This document shows, one piece after another, positions 10,968 through 23,400 of a DNA stretch of 64,000 bases. Position 1 is the first letter of the stretch. Each line of letters starts with the position of its first letter. The stretch spans positions 64,473,747 through 64,537,746 of the forward strand of contig OX104129.1 of the NCBI GenBank assembly GCA_944470555.2. Direction: 5' to 3'. The position numbers and the translations under genes are program-made. Origin of the DNA: Heterobilharzia americana (lineage: Eukaryota > Platyhelminthes > Trematoda > Strigeidida > Schistosomatidae). Below the pieces are notes generated by a model. That model searched no databases, was not told where the DNA came from, and was given only the letters and a program-made list of their open reading frames with translations.

Positions 10968-12318
10968 CGTGGATTCTCCTCAAATGCCTTCTAATCCATA
11001 AAATATGTTCATGATGGAAAAACGAAGTATAGAGTATACTCTCGAATACTCGGTTCACAAGGATGTATTGATTGACGTAGAACATAACATAGATGCAGAT
11101 TGAACAAAACTTATGGAATTCGCTGAAGTTGTTAGGACTACTCAAACATTAGCTATTTATACAATGATGAAATGAAGATTCTAGATTCTAGATGAGATAG
11201 CAGAAGTTGGGAGCCTGTTGTCAAACGTGTTATTTTCAAATGGCTAATAGAGTGAGTGTAATCGTCGATTGCGTAAGCATAACACGGGGTTCACAGATAT
11301 TCATTATATTGAGTAATAAGATGAAGAATTTCTGAGGAAGTAAGAGTAGGCTTCAAAATAGATAGAAAGAGAAAATGCGAAAAGTTGATGACCATATAAT
11401 CATGACATTTTGAAATGACAAATTCGGGAGATCAAAAGTAACAAGGCAAAGCAAGATTGACGACTGTTTCTTTTTCAATACAAAAGTCAGGTATGAGTTT
11501 CTTAACTACAACTACTTCAGCAAAGCGCAAAAGGATGGGTTTTATTTGTTTGTTGATCACTTTGAACGACTTTGATACACGGACGTTGCATCCGGTATCA
11601 AGTAATTATTGAGTAACCGCGCTACACGAAACATGTAGTCCTCCTAGTTCTTCGAAGTTAGAAAATAGTCTAGTGACAACCCGTCATAGAATCGTTAGAG
11701 TGCAAACTTTACTGGACTTAGATTTTAAGGGTATGATATATCGCTGTGTGGGTATAAAAGCCTCCTTTTAATAACAGGAATCTCCAACGTGTCGCTAAAT
11801 CTCAATTAGATCACACGAAAAATTGTTTCGAAACTGCGTGCTGAATTTGGCGGTTTTGATGATGTCATCAGAAACTTAAAAATAATTTGCGAAACCAAGT
11901 TTTTCCTGCAACGGGTCTTTCAATCTATTTTGAAGCCTACTCTTACTTCCTCAGAAATTCTTCATCTTATTACTCAATATAATGAATATCTGTGAACCCC
12001 GTGTTATGCTTACGCAATCGACGATTACACTCACTCTATTAGCCATTTGAGAATAACACGTTTGACAACAGGCTCCCAACTTCTGCCACCTCATCTAGAA
12101 TCTAGAATCTTCATTTCATCATTGTATAAATAGCTAATGTTTGAGTAGTCCTAACAACTTCAGCGAATTCCATAAGTTTTGTTCAATCTGCATCTATGTT
12201 ATGTTCTACGTCAATCAATACATCCTTGTGAACCGAGTATTCGAGAGTATACTCTATACTTCGTTTTTCCATCATGAACATATTTTATGGATTAGAAGAC
12301 GGTTGAGGGGAATCGACG
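10968..12318. repeat. Foldback element with ~401-bp inverted arms
   Basis: The left arm (10968-11368) and the right arm (11918-12318) are reverse complements with a few differences, so a 64-codon open frame appears once on each strand. The loop (11369-11917, 549 bp) has no open frame or motif I recognise. The outermost ~15 bp are less alike (GGATTCTCCTC against CGATTCCCCTC). No target-site duplication is obvious. It could be a MITE-like transposon or a foldback duplication. Confidence 0.85.
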
Positions 12319-12484
12319 GAATACGTTCACGATAATCCTGCTACTTTCAGTTTTCCTGCCCTATCCTATTCTTTCATAGTAGGAGTTGTATGATGATTTC
12401 GCACCATGTGACAGCATTCTTCGTTGGATACACTTGAGATGTTAGAATACCCGAGAAGCAATCATTCCAATCAGTCAGCTTTTG

Positions 12485-12560
12485 CGAGTAGACAGTGCTC
12501 CCAGATTTCCGATGGTTCCCCAACTGATGTCACTCCATGATGATTACTACCTCTAAATAT
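12485..12560 (+). mobile_element. Family X tail
   Basis: Only the 3' tail (CAGTGCTCCCAGATTTCC and CCCCAACTGATGTCACTCC) is present. The ribozyme and head are missing. Confidence 0.5.
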
Positions 12561-12655
12561 TACAATTGTTGAATTAACTTTGCTTTGACGGAAAATTACT
12601 TCTTTAGATTGTCCTATATTATTCTTGTGTATTTTTATAAAAATACTTTCTACAG

Positions 12656-12835
12656 CGTTTGGACGATAGGAGTAATATGGTGCTCAGTTGTGATGGGATA
12701 TTAATTCAAAATAATGTATTTTGGCCATTTGTCTCAGATTTAAGCAATCTGGTTTCGCATAAATCAATTGTTGATATCCTTGTAGAAGATGCTGATTTTT
12801 TGAGTGCATGGACAAAGTTGATACGATATATGCAG
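12656..12835 (+). CDS. UBR3: UBR3 exon b (60 codons, phase 0/0)
   Basis: The acceptor is TCTACAG and the donor GTATG. The exon reads RLDDRSNMVLSCDGILIQNN, then VFWPFVSDLSNLVSHKSIVD and ends LSAWTKLIRYMQ. The pattern N-x-x-(Y/F)-WP-(L/F)-VSD-hydrophobic-x-N-hydrophobic-(L/V)-SH is highly characteristic of UBR3, and the next exon continues it in the same frame. The open frame runs past the donor, but the similarity stops at the splice site, so the GT at 12836 is preferred. Confidence 0.88.
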
Positions 12836-13649
12836 GTATGTTTTCATAAGGTGTTAGTTAATAGTCTTACTATTGTTATTTATTGACACCTATGATTTGT
12901 CGTTGATATTATCAGACCGAATTGATCGATATCTGTTGGCATTTCGGCTATGATGCGGATATCTGAATATCGCCATAATATTCATTGCGTTATGATTTGC
13001 TTGCTGATGGCATTCAGCAGAAACACACGTCACACGTTTCTTCGTGTTTGTAATTTTCGGCTAGATGTATCTGCATCCCAGTGTGTGATGCTGCTCCCAC
13101 AAAAATGCAGTTACATTCAGTTGATGAGTTCTGAATAGGACAAAATGGGCTTCCTGGTTGCTAATGCTACCTATTAGTAAGAAATTTATTATTACTGTTC
13201 AGGTTTAAATAGGGAACAGCTGTTCTTTATATAGCAGCATAACATGTTTGCATAATCAGTTCTCGTTATCGATAAGAATGCTCTATTGCTTAATACATGA
13301 GTAGAACTTAGACACTGGTAGATTTCAACTGCATTTCAGTTTGTTTATTATGTCTATTAAACAATGAAACAGTATTATTTACTGGATTACGTTTCGGACA
13401 GAACTCACTTTTCATATTCATATTAAGGGGTAACTCCATAACTTTGAGATGGGGTTGGTAGAGCTCTAATTTTCTCTCCTCCTTTATGATAGAGATAGTA
13501 GAATCTTCTATATGTCTGAATGAATTATACTTGGTGTTAATTCAATAAACAAACATTCAGTTATCCATCCTTCTCTCAAGCCAACTGAGTGAGAGTTAGG
13601 GACTGTCACTGTGCACTGGAGAACAACCAATCAATGTATGTAATCCAGC

Positions 13650-13830
13650 CCTATAAGAAGGCACTTGCTGCCTCAGTAGTTCACTGGTAACGTCAACGGC
13701 TGCAACACTACATGAAGCGCATTTGAAACTCAGGGAGGACATAAATTCCTTCAAAATAACTGATATGCAGTACTGACGAGTGCCAATAAGCACAAAACCT
13801 AGGTCGAGCAGGACTTTCTGCCGCTTGCCT
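13650..13830 (+). mobile_element. SINE-E short element
   Basis: It has CCTCAGTAGTTCACTGGTAA, a degenerate B box (TTTGAAACTCAGG), and the tail ACGAGTGCCAATAAGCAC followed by AAAACCTAGGTCGAGC, like the copy at 7.7 kb. Confidence 0.6.
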
Positions 13831-13857
13831 CACACTAACTAACACTGTCACTATTTC

Positions 13858-14217
13858 TCATCCTGTGGTATGGTTTTTCGCAGACTCATACACAAATATC
13901 GCCGAGATTTTCTCGAGATTCCCTATCCTTGTAGGACAGACCAAACTTGATTTAGCTAGCTTTTTGTCCTTCGACAGCCCAGTTGATCCTGGTTGGCTAC
14001 TTTGACCGATGTATTTGACCTCACAATTATTAAAGGGGATTTTGTAAAGTAAGTTATTTTGTTCAATTGGATCAGTAGGATCCATTCTAATCCCAAGGTT
14101 GTTGAAAAGTCTCCGTAAAGCTTTTGTTATGCCTTCCTTGTTCGGTAACACAGTGGAGGTTTTCATACTCCTTCGCAGCATCACTATTATTATTATTATT
14201 ATTATTATGATCTTCAT
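13858..14217 (-). mobile_element. Penelope-like GIY-YIG fragment
   Basis: The minus-strand open frame has GITKALRRLFNNLGIRMDPT, then LLYKIPFNNCEVKYIGQSSQ and a degenerate tail. The YKI...C-x-x-x-YIGQ pattern is the GIY-YIG core. It is closest to the remnant at 26.66 kb (DPTKQDNLIYEI in a shifted frame). It begins in an ATT-repeat (14184-14206). Confidence 0.72.
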
Positions 14218-14279
14218 TGTTAATATCTACCTTACAACTACTATTCATTGTGTGATACCTCGTTGGTGTTTGGTTAAAT

Positions 14280-14370
14280 GAAATGTCGGTGCAAACGTTC
14301 GAATAGGTATTTGTTTACGGACCGTTACGCAGTAAATCCTGGTCCTTTGTTGATATTGATGATGATGACT
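14280..14370 (+). mobile_element. LINE-B extreme 3' tail
   Basis: The wording GGACCGTTACGCAGTAAATC followed by CTGGTCC and GTTGATATTGATGATGATGA matches the last bases of the LINE-B copy at 34610-34670. Only the tail is present. Confidence 0.6.
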
Positions 14371-14989
14371 TGTTTACGACTTTTTTTTTACTTAGTGGCA
14401 CTATGTTCTGGCGGTAACTTGTTAAACTCTCCACTGACTGAAGATCAGGAGGCAGAATCTCTAGTTAACCAGTTTGGTTGCATGTTTATCAAATGAATCA
14501 TCCGTTGCATATGAACATAAGGTGTGACCAAGATAGCATGATCATAATATTGTTATCAGATAATAGTAAATTAGTCAAGGTTTACAAAGAGGTTGGTAGA
14601 TAACGAATGTGTTTTTGCTGATATATGCAAGGCGATAGTTCAGTTCGCCACGGTATGTACGCATGATCATATCTTATGAAGGGAAAAGTCAACGTGTAGT
14701 CTTGCGCAGACGTACTTTGGAACAACTTTCCACACTCGTCATCAGTGCACAAAGATGAAGTGAGCAGTAGTTGAACGATATTAAAATAGTCGAAAGTGTG
14801 CAGGAGAAATGAGGGTAATTAAATGAAATTTAGTTAAAACGTTGAAGATCGATAAAGGGAAAAGACATTCCCGTCATCTCAATCGAATTTAAGTTACATC
14901 ACTTAGAGTTCCTAACCGTTGATTTTTATCGTAGCTCGCGCTTTTTTTACATGACTCAAACCTACAGTGAAAGATTTTATAGGTTGGTA

Positions 14990-15190
14990 TAGGATTGTGG
15001 CTCATTGGTTAAGGAGAGTTGACTTCCAGCCAGTGGGTCGAGGGTTCGAAAACCACCCCACCTACCAAGGTTTGGGCAACCAGTTCGTATAATTAGCCTT
15101 CACGCAATAGGTGTGGCTCACTGCTTACTGCACGGACGTGCACAAGATTACTGAATGCATTTCAGTTCGATTCATAGATTAGTGGCAAAT
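14990..15190 (+). mobile_element. SINE-D short element
   Basis: A tRNA-like head has GGCTCATTGGTTAAGG and GAGGGTTCGAAAACC. The tail CACCTACCAAGGTTTGGGCA recurs in decayed form at 32.45 kb. Confidence 0.6.
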
Positions 15191-15270
15191 CTTGATCTAG
15201 TCACACTAAACTAGAAAGAGTAACTGAGAGTACTGGTAGGTCTGTATGAGATTATTTCTATCCAAGTGAT

Positions 15271-16290
15271 ATGAACCATCATTTATTTCCGCAGTTTGCG
15301 AAATGCTTTTTTAGCGCACTTCAAAGAGACGATTTAAGAATGTTCGGGATGTGTTGCTCACCACCCAAATGCGAGTTGTTGCTCCAATACTGGTTTGTGT
15401 TAACACCTCGCCTAACTATAGGGAGTGAAGCGGTTGAACACATTGATCAATTCACTTACTTGAAATTTGAATCAGCTCTTGATGGGTCAGTGACTGACGA
15501 AATCTTTGTGCAGATAAATAAGGCTTGTCTTACGTTTGAGAACTTACGCCTTCTATGGCGCTGCTTTGATATTCAAATACCTACTAAGGGTCGAGTGTAT
15601 TACGCATTATTTCGATCAGTCCTGCTATATGGCTCTGAAGGATGATCATTAAAGGTGGGAGGGGATAGATGAAGCGTTCAAATGTTCGACCACCACTACC
15701 TTCGTAGGGTAGATGGTGTGTTGTGGAACTGTTACGCCAGCAACGCCGATATCAGGCGCACAGATTTGGGGAGGAGAGGAAATTCACTTGATGAGTTTAT
15801 GTACTTTCATCGATTGAGGTGGCAAGAACACGTGACACGCTGTCTTATCACCGTCTACGTCGTCACACAATATGAACTGAAGTGGGTTCAAGTTGGAAAA
15901 AGGTTACGGGTGAGCAGGTTAAAAACATGGCATCACCCCCTAAAACTTTGTTTGTTGGTGTGAGTCGTGTAGAGGAATGTAGACTTGTGGGTTTTGGATC
16001 AGCGTGACAATCGTAGTCAGTAGTTAGAGACTCCAGGTGATATATCTGCTTCAAAGCTGATCTCAGTGGTGCAGATGCAAGCCCAAATTATCGTCATTTT
16101 AATCGTTGCAGCAAATTTCTTTATCGTGATTCCTTATTCTCTTTTCATGACTTTCTATTCTTTTGGAGTACTTCCTTCTCTGTGTCTCGGTCTTTCGTCT
16201 TGGTGCCTTCTACTTTGATGTGCTCATAGGAAGTATGACAACTTATACCGCTATACAGTAATTCCAGATCTCATGTTGATTCTAAATTAT
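15271..16290 (+). mobile_element. LINE-B 3' end with interrupted RT C-terminal frame
   Basis: The plus strand has an upstream SEAVEHIDQFTYLKFESALD segment, then DEIFVQINKACLTFENLRLL, RVYYALFRSVLLYGSEG, a stop, MFDHHYLRRVDGV and FHRLRWQEHV. These are the C-terminal RT/thumb-like and post-RT motifs of this non-LTR family (compare the better copy at 33.8 kb). Stops at 15646 and 15961 and frame breaks make it inactive. It follows a SINE-D copy. Confidence 0.82.
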
Positions 16291-16339
16291 TTAACATCCT
16301 TCAGTGGAATCAAATGCGAAGTGAATCACCTTAAAAACA

Positions 16340-16660
16340 TTTAACTTATACCATCAGCGACATTATGAAGCACTTTTGCTTTCGGGGTCTGCGTGACAAC
16401 TGTAATCTATGATTGGAGACTTAATGTGATTATGGCACAGAGTCGATCTCAATGCCAGAGATGTATCCGTATATTGTATTCGTCCTGATAGTCGCATCAA
16501 ATTTCGTTATTGTTGTACTCTTTCTTCCCTTCTTATGACTTCTACGACTTTTGACTATACATTTTCCTTCTCTATTTCTCTGTCTTTTATCTTTTATCTT
16601 GATGTACCGATGTGGGGCATGATAGCTTGAATCGAAATTCAGTATTCTCATTTCTTATGT
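16340..16660 (+). mobile_element. LINE-B 3' UTR fragment
   Basis: It has GGAGACTTAATGTGATTATG, then GATGTATCCGTATATTGTAT and a closing GATGTACCGATGTGGGGCAT, which parallel the 3' UTR of the LINE-B copies at 16030-16260 and 34410-34640. It looks like a partial second copy right behind the one at 15.3-16.3 kb. Confidence 0.6.
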
Positions 16661-16799
16661 TGATAGTGACTAGTTGATTGACGTTCTTCTTCCGGAGGAA
16701 ACATGCAATCTGATTGTGTTTATGGCTCAACGGATGAACAATCTGATTAAGTAGTATATCGATTCAATTTAAAATACATATGTAAAGTTATTAGAAATC

Positions 16800-16990
16800 A
16801 ATGATGGATAGTGACTATCAGTGGAATCCAAGACGTGCGTTTCGTATTATCTAAAGCTCTTCAGCTGGATGCACCTGCTTCCCAGTGATTGATGTTCCTA
16901 CTGAGACTTGGACGCAGCACATATTTCTTCAAGCCCCAGATCCTTATCCACTCGACCACAGAGTGATGATAGCCATTCCTTATGTGATAC
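16800..16990 (-). mobile_element. SMalpha element with hammerhead (16819-16879)
   Basis: In reverse complement: CATCCAG, CTGAAGA, GAAA, ACGCACGTC, TTGGAT. The core is kept and stem I pairs well, but stem II is poor (GCTT / ATAC). A degenerate tRNA-like head lies at about 16890-16990. Confidence 0.65.
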
Positions 16991-17374
16991 TTGTATTTTC
17001 GATGGAATAGCTTGTAATTCCCCATAGTTGGTTGAATGGAAATACTCGTCCTACATCCCACTGCCAGCAAATATCTATCACAGGTTTTGAAACTAAATTG
17101 CCGGCAATATCGAGACATCCTCATGCGACTAATTCTGTTCAGTCAACAGCCGGAAATTACCAGTTATAAAATAATTATTAGGTAAAAAGGATCAGGAAAA
17201 ACGGTAACAGAAAAGCAGTTGGTGAATAAAATATTGATTTAAGCTGGATTAGCACGTCTATCTATGTAGTTTGAATTACTGTCTCTTGTCAGTTGTCATG
17301 ACGTAAACATACTGACGAATGTAAATATCATTTGTAAGTTTGGATAATAACTTTTCAACACGATTCAGTGGTGG

Positions 17375-17530
17375 TATCAGACATATGGGCAAAATCAACA
17401 TGTAACCTCGCACGAAAGTGCATCGGTTCAAGTTGATACACTTCATAATAGTATGCAAAGAGCAAGTGGTGGATACAAAAGACTGATATCAAAGTAGACA
17501 ACAGTGTATGAGAGAAGAGGGAATTTATTA
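17375..17530 (-). mobile_element. LINE-B 3' UTR fragment
   Basis: The plus strand shows AAAATCAACATGTAACCTCG and CAAAGTAGACAACAGTGTAT, the reverse complement of the window-start repeat (1-140) and similar to 18140-18270 and 52500-52650. No coding part is attached. Confidence 0.55.
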
Positions 17531-18099
17531 AAAACTAAGATTCGCCAAACATTCAAGCTTCGTTAGCAATTTCCACATTAGTTATATAGGTTAGATTATT
17601 TAATGGATTTTCCGTGATACTAAGTGGCTATCATGTTGTAGATGGATTTTTCAGTTCGATTTACTAAGTTTATCAGAATATCTTCCTAATATTTTCAAAA
17701 AAAATTCTACTCTGAACTCTAGGGATCTCTAGGAGTGATAGCTGAACTTCTGTGTCCAGTAGCAACTTATTTGTTCACTTAATGAAATCAAATTTCGACT
17801 TATCCCTATGCTTTTCAGCCGCCTTACTATTTTCCCCGACTTAGTTTCCCTTTTATCACTATTCGTTTGTGTTTCATTCTTTCTGAAATTGATTGCAACA
17901 AGATATGACAACAATTCATGAAGTCTGTCTTTGTTGGTTTGAGATATCTAGAGAAATATTGGTTGACTTAGTAAGCGTTCTGGAGACGATTGAAAATAAT
18001 AACTGGGAAAATGCGGTGGCATAACTGAAAATTGATCGTAGCTGACCAATACCTTGACGTGTTGGTCGAACTTGTATACCTCAATGACCCAACTAGCTA

Positions 18100-18412
18100 T
18101 GCTAGTGGAACGCTTGTCCCCTCGACAGATAAACAGAAAGGCAGACAAAGCCAAGGTAAAACCTCGCACACAGATGCATCAGTTCAAGTTGGCACAATTC
18201 ATATTAATATATAAGGAATAAGTGGATAGAAAAAAAGTGACATCAACGTAGACAAAGTTGTGCGAAACAATAAACATTTCGAAGATAGAGGTTTGTGCGA
18301 ATATTCAGGTTTTAGAAGACATCGAAGAGTGAATACATCTACGCCACTCTGACCAATTTTCAGCCATGTCACCAAGAATCAGTCCTCAACCACTGATTCC
18401 TTTAATCTTGGA
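18100..18412 (-). mobile_element. LINE-B 3' end fragment
   Basis: The plus strand runs from AAAACCTCGCACACAGATGC to CAGCCATGTCACCAAGAATC and CCACTGATTCC. In reverse complement this becomes the LINE-B wording around QWLETLGDMA and its 3' UTR. It closely matches 52500-52790 and ends against LINE-A copy 5. Confidence 0.65.
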
Positions 18413-18419
18413 AGGCTAT

Positions 18420-19570
18420 TGGTGTAGCTGCTTCAACACTGCAGTTTTGGTGCCACAAACATTCATCAACCTCACTCAACAGCTAGATGCTGTGCTATAT
18501 GAGGATGCTACATGCCAAGTGATTCACAATGGAAAGCTCAGTGATACCACCTTTGAAGCGAAGTGAAGACAGGAGTGAGACAAGGCAGCCTATTATCACG
18601 GATCATCTTCCTGATTGTGGTCTACTGCACTGGACTGGATCATGCAACAGACAACTGTGAGAAGCGAGAAGATGGGCATATGCTGGCTACACCGATTTCG
18701 ATTTCACTGGTGATGATTTATGTCTAATGTCTTGTCACACAAGCTCGAAGATCTACAGACGAAAACTAACAAGTTGACAGAAGGAGAGCAGCGAAGGAAG
18801 ACGGGACTTTTTCAGGTGAATGCAGAAAAGACAGAGGTGATGAAGATACCCAACCAACAACAACAAGCACCATGAACACCATGAACAGGAGAAATGTAAA
18901 GGCAGTAGTCACTTTTACCTGCCACTTAGTCAAGGCAGCATTGTTTCAACTACAGGCGGTGGTGTCTGTACAGATGAGGATGTCAAAGTCAGTATCGGAA
19001 AGACAGTAAGACAGGCCTTCATTAATCTGAAATCAGTGTGGAGATCTACTACACTCCACTCTACTCAGCATAAAACGTGAAAAACATCCGGATTTACAGC
19101 ACGAATGTCAAGTCAGTGCTTCTGTGTGATGGTCGAGAGACTCGGTGGGGCGTTACGAAAAGCATTTCCAACAATCCACAGACGTTTATCAACAGCTTCC
19201 TACGCTCGATATTGAAAATCAGATCAGATGGCCTGAATAATAAGAATAAACAACAAGGAACTCTGGCTGGCTGGTAACGAACCAACCAGCAACCTATCGC
19301 TCAACAAGTATGCAGAAGAAAGTGCAGATGGGTTGGGCATACTCTGAGAAGACCATTCGGGGACATCACGTACCAGGCTAGGCCATGCCGTCAAGTGGAA
19401 CCCAAAGGGGAAACGACTAGTTGTGCGTCCGAGGTGAGGGTGACATGGAGGAGATCATGTGAGGGCAGTGGAGCCAGGTTGAAAAGACTGCATAGAAGAG
19501 AGTGAAATGGCGACATGCTAGTGAAGCCCTATGTTCCACTAGGAATCGAAGGGACAGATAAAAAAAATAC
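18420..19570 (+). mobile_element. LINE-A copy 5, RT C-terminal half
   Basis: The plus strand reads ATCQVIHNGKLSD, then a frameshifted WIMQQT, a damaged FADD region (FDFTGDDLCLM, near 18700), a TEVMKIPNQQQ segment and IRIYSTNVKSVLL (19080-19140). It ends at about 19570 with GGGACAGATAAAAAAAAT. Several frameshifts are present. It begins where a minus-strand LINE-B 3' end stops (about 18412), so one probably inserted into the other. Confidence 0.82.
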
Positions 19571-20300
19571 CTAGATTGGTTTTTCTGACTATATAATCAA
19601 TGGTAATTCATAACTTGTGAAAAAGTTGTCAACATCTGTTGACATTAAGTGGAGAAATTAATCACACTCGAGTAGAGATTCGCATGACTGATTAGAACAT
19701 TGAATAATTAAAAGGAAGTTTTTTTTAACAGCGAGAACCATTTGATTGATTTCAGTGTTATTTTTTGTACCTTGGGAATCATAGGCTTGTCGTAGTTGAA
19801 CCACTCATAGAACAATTTAAGCATCAAAGTTTTAATGAAGCTTTAGCGAAGAGCCTGTAGCTTCTGACGTCAACCGATCCTTTTAATTCCCAGCTATCCA
19901 TTTGCACTTTGAGTAAGCTATGGGAGTTAGAATGTTGATTAAAACTTGAGGAAAATAGAAAACAGCTGATCTTAATGATTTACTCCCCTAATTCTCTTAA
20001 GGTGACAATGACTTATGATTACCAGTTAAACTAATCTAGCTGAGGTGTTAGCTTGCTATCATTAATGGTTCAATGTGAATCGTGTACAAAGAATTAGTTT
20101 CTGATTGTGTATTTTATTTTCCTTGTCTGTTCATTTCTTCTCCGCATACTACTGTAAAGGATAGCTACCTGAAATGGTGAACTTGTTATGCTGGTTTCTA
20201 TTTTACTGTTTGTCTTGTCTTCTCATGATGAATCAATTTTATTTACTATGCATTCTACTGTTAGCAATATCAATCCATTTATTCTTTCTTTTGTCCTTAG

Positions 20301-20435
20301 TTTATGAATTGTTTTACAATGAAAGAAGGGAATCATATTGAATATGAAACAATGACATTTTACTATGCTTTTACAATGGAAGTTGAAATCAGTTCCAGTA
20401 CTATGTGGAATTTTTGGCAGCATTATCGTCTCCCT
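20301..20435 (+). CDS. UBR3: UBR3 exon c (45 codons, phase 0/0)
   Basis: The acceptor TTGTCCTTAG precedes FMNCFTMKEGNHIEYETMTF, and the exon continues YYAFTMEVEISSSTMWNFWQ to YRLP, then the donor GTAAGT. The segment H-(V/I)-E-(F/Y)-E-x-x-T-(Y/F)-YAF-x-x-E-(L/V)-E, followed by MW, is a strong UBR3 signature; human UBR3 has HVEFESQTYYAAF at the same place. The open frame extends upstream through the acceptor, but the similarity starts at the splice site. Confidence 0.87.
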
Positions 20436-23400
20436 GTAAGTTTTAGTATTTAACTCATACTACTGCTTCATATTTAAGTAGTAACCGGGCATGAGCTATA
20501 AAAACGCATTTTCATGTTGGCCGTTAATTCATGAGTTCACATGATTATTTCTATGGAGATATACGCTGTTTGTTTGATGTGTTTATAAGGGTATATTTGT
20601 AGTTCTGGGTCTCTTGAACTGATTTCGTTGATCGTATTATGTATAGCTGCTTGTTAATCAAGATGAAGAACGAAATTTTTTAAGCGAGGAAATCTGTCAA
20701 CGGTTTTATTATAAAGCTGTTCAGTCGTATGTTGTAGGTTAAAAGTAAGACATTTACGATAGAAATGTTGATCGATCAATATGCACGTGATAAAAACGGT
20801 GTTGAAAAGTTGGTTTAAGTGGATAAAATCCAAGAAGTGGTCATTAAAACAGGAAGAATCGATCTTCAAACGTATGGGTCAAGTATTGTCAAAAAATGTG
20901 AATTCATAATAATTACCCTGTTTGAAGCGAGTTATGCCAAGTGAAATGAAATAAAATTAAGCATACTGTATTGATAAGACCAAAGCGTGGAAATAAACTT
21001 CGGATTGTAGGAATTGATCAGGTATAACTGGTGCTTCGGCTCTATATGGGTGTTGATAACGAAACTCTGTAAATTAACTGAAAGAAAAATGGTGGGAAGT
21101 TGAACAACCTGACTCCACTAAGTTGTTGTAAATGGGAGATGTTGTTTTTGCTTACCTGGTTGTGTTCATCAGTACATTTCCAAATGGTGTCCAATGTAGT
21201 TAGCTCCAAAGTAGCATGTAAATTGATGGATAAACACATAAACACATCTTCTATCTCTATTCAACTTCTTGAAGCATGGCATGTAGAGGTAGGCGGTGGA
21301 TCGGTATGTACAGATTACTGAGTCGCACGATAACTGCAGAACACCAACCCTAAGCTAATGGGATAGAATTTTATCGACTTTGGAGTTACGCTCTTTTGAT
21401 GATAATCATCAGGAACGAAATCTAAGTCTAGAGCTTGTGATCAAGTGACCTCCAACTATCCAGTTGGTTTATTCTTTTAGAAATTGTTTTTAACAGATTA
21501 TGAATTCAACGCTTACCTTGAAGTTGGGTACTGTAAACAATGCTTCGTGTACCACCTTTACCTTCAGTGTTGGTTACAATAAGGTTTGTATATGGAACTC
21601 TTTAGACACTGAGTAGCCTAACAGTGCTAAATACCTTGAAGATAGTTTCAGTCAAGAAGCATTATCAGTTGAATAACTTTTGAGGAAAGGGATAACTTTT
21701 GGCAATTATTTAGTCATACCTTCTGATTTATGAGTCGCAGTCAGTCAATTAGCAGTACTATCCGTTTGGATAACTATCCTCTACCCATTGACAGTCAACC
21801 TGAAAGATACGACCCCAGAATTATTATTTCTTAAGCTTAAGCTGTATTTATGAAATGGTTATATCATCTTGAAAGTTCGTTAATGTTGAGACTGTGTCAT
21901 TTATTTATCTAAAATGCCAACCTAGGAAAACATCGGGCCAAAGGATTTACCATACAGAATAATATAGCAACATTAAGAAGACAGAAGCAGTGATGTCGAA
22001 AGAGAAGAAAGAATGGAGGGATAAATAGAAATAGGTTGTCGAATTACCAGTCTCAAAGATACATCTTAAGAAGCATTCACTGCTTTTGTTTTACTTTTCA
22101 GCAATAGATAAAGCAGGAAAGCTGTAGCACTGCGGCCACTAGTTACGATTTTGCACTGTACATGATATAGTCCTAAAACATTGAGTTGTATTATTTATCG
22201 GACCCCACCAAGGGGTTATGAAGCTCCGAAAAATGCTAACTTCATAAAACAGTCCTCCATTTTGTAGCGCCATGTTATATTCTGAATGACGTCTATAGCA
22301 CCCAAACACATACCGTCTCATCTTAGAATTACTTAAACGGCGTTTCCAGTGGATGCGAGAAATCGTACTCAGACAAGGGCGATTAAACATACATCGTTTT
22401 GAAGAGGCCAAGTTTCACATATGTAGAAAACAACTGTTCTGACTGAAGCATTGTGTACCCTGTTTCTGTCAGACAGGTTAGTCTCTAAATAGTATCAAGG
22501 TGATCCAGATTGGCGTTTACTGCTCTGGTTTTCGGTATACTCTTATAAATTTCATTAGTTATACCTCTACCAGTATTCGTGCGAATACCCGGACTCACAG
22601 CTTCAGCTACTTCCTATGGTTCACTGCCAAAAATGAGTACAAGTACAGACTTTTAACAATCTTGTAGAAGCACCTTGCTCTTTGGTGGTGCAAAGCATAT
22701 ACCATACCAACCGACACTGAATGCTAACGGCTTAAGTCGCAGGCAGCTTAAATGGTACTCACGGTTTCAAGATAGTTTAGTCAAAAATCGGAGGGAGGAA
22801 ACTTCTTTCATGGAAGCTACTGTTTAGCAACTGGATATTGCGCAGGGAGACCATAAATTTTACTCGATGACGTGCAGCTGAGGGAAATAAAGATACGCAT
22901 AAATATAAATTTGAGGATGATAACAGAAATCCTAAAGTAACGGTTGTATAATGATAAGAGGTTGAATCACTGGGTAGAAAGGTCGTTACTGGAAGATTTG
23001 GTAAGTGCTTTGCATACTCTTTTAATAATGTTGGTTCATAAGTTATATATGGACTCCGATACTGCCAAGACATTCAGAACAAAGTAGATAGTTGTATTGA
23101 GGGATTGCTCTTCGAATCTTCAACTTGAAATTCAGTTCACAAGGCAGTGAAGCAACATAAGGTACTTCGTTCCAATGGTTGCTGGGGGTGAAGGTAGGTT
23201 CATACATTGTTCATTCGTTCTGAATCGTTGATTTCATGTACACCACCGGTTTGAAATCAAGGTTTTCAAACTACACATGTGTACATCAATCCAATTATAG
23301 CACCGAACATTCGATTTCACTCTTTTACTTTTGTAGAAACATCTCTCACCAAATGTTTAGGATTAGTAAAACCTCCTTAGGAGGAGCTATGAACGCCGAT

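Larger units (their letters stand above)
8670..12655 (+). other. Intron a-b (3,986 bp)
   Basis: It contains a degenerate SMalpha hammerhead on the minus strand (9026-9080; core kept but cleavage triplet lost), a Penelope-like 3' end on the minus strand (9590-10115), a decayed LINE-B 3' end (10155-10960), the foldback element (10968-12318), and a family X tail (12485-12560). I recognise nothing in 8700-9020, 9100-9530 or 12320-12480. Confidence 0.75.
12836..20300 (+). other. Intron b-c (7,465 bp, the longest complete intron)
   Basis: Contents in order: a degenerate minus-strand SMalpha (about 13010-13120), a SINE-E copy (13650-13830), a Penelope GIY-YIG fragment on the minus strand (13858-14217), a LINE-B 3' tail (14280-14370), a SINE-D copy (14990-15190), LINE-B 3' ends (15271-16290 and 16340-16660), an SMalpha with kept core (16800-16990), LINE-B 3' fragments on the minus strand (17375-17530, 18100-18412) and a LINE-A copy (18420-19570). 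I see nothing recognisable in 13130-13640, 14370-14980, 17000-17370, 17535-18095 or 19575-20300. Confidence 0.75.

Noticed and set aside
12960..13130. Hammerhead on the minus strand
   Set aside because: Only GAAACGTG and weak flanking words of SMalpha remain. The CTGANGA box is absent, so no ribozyme is claimed.
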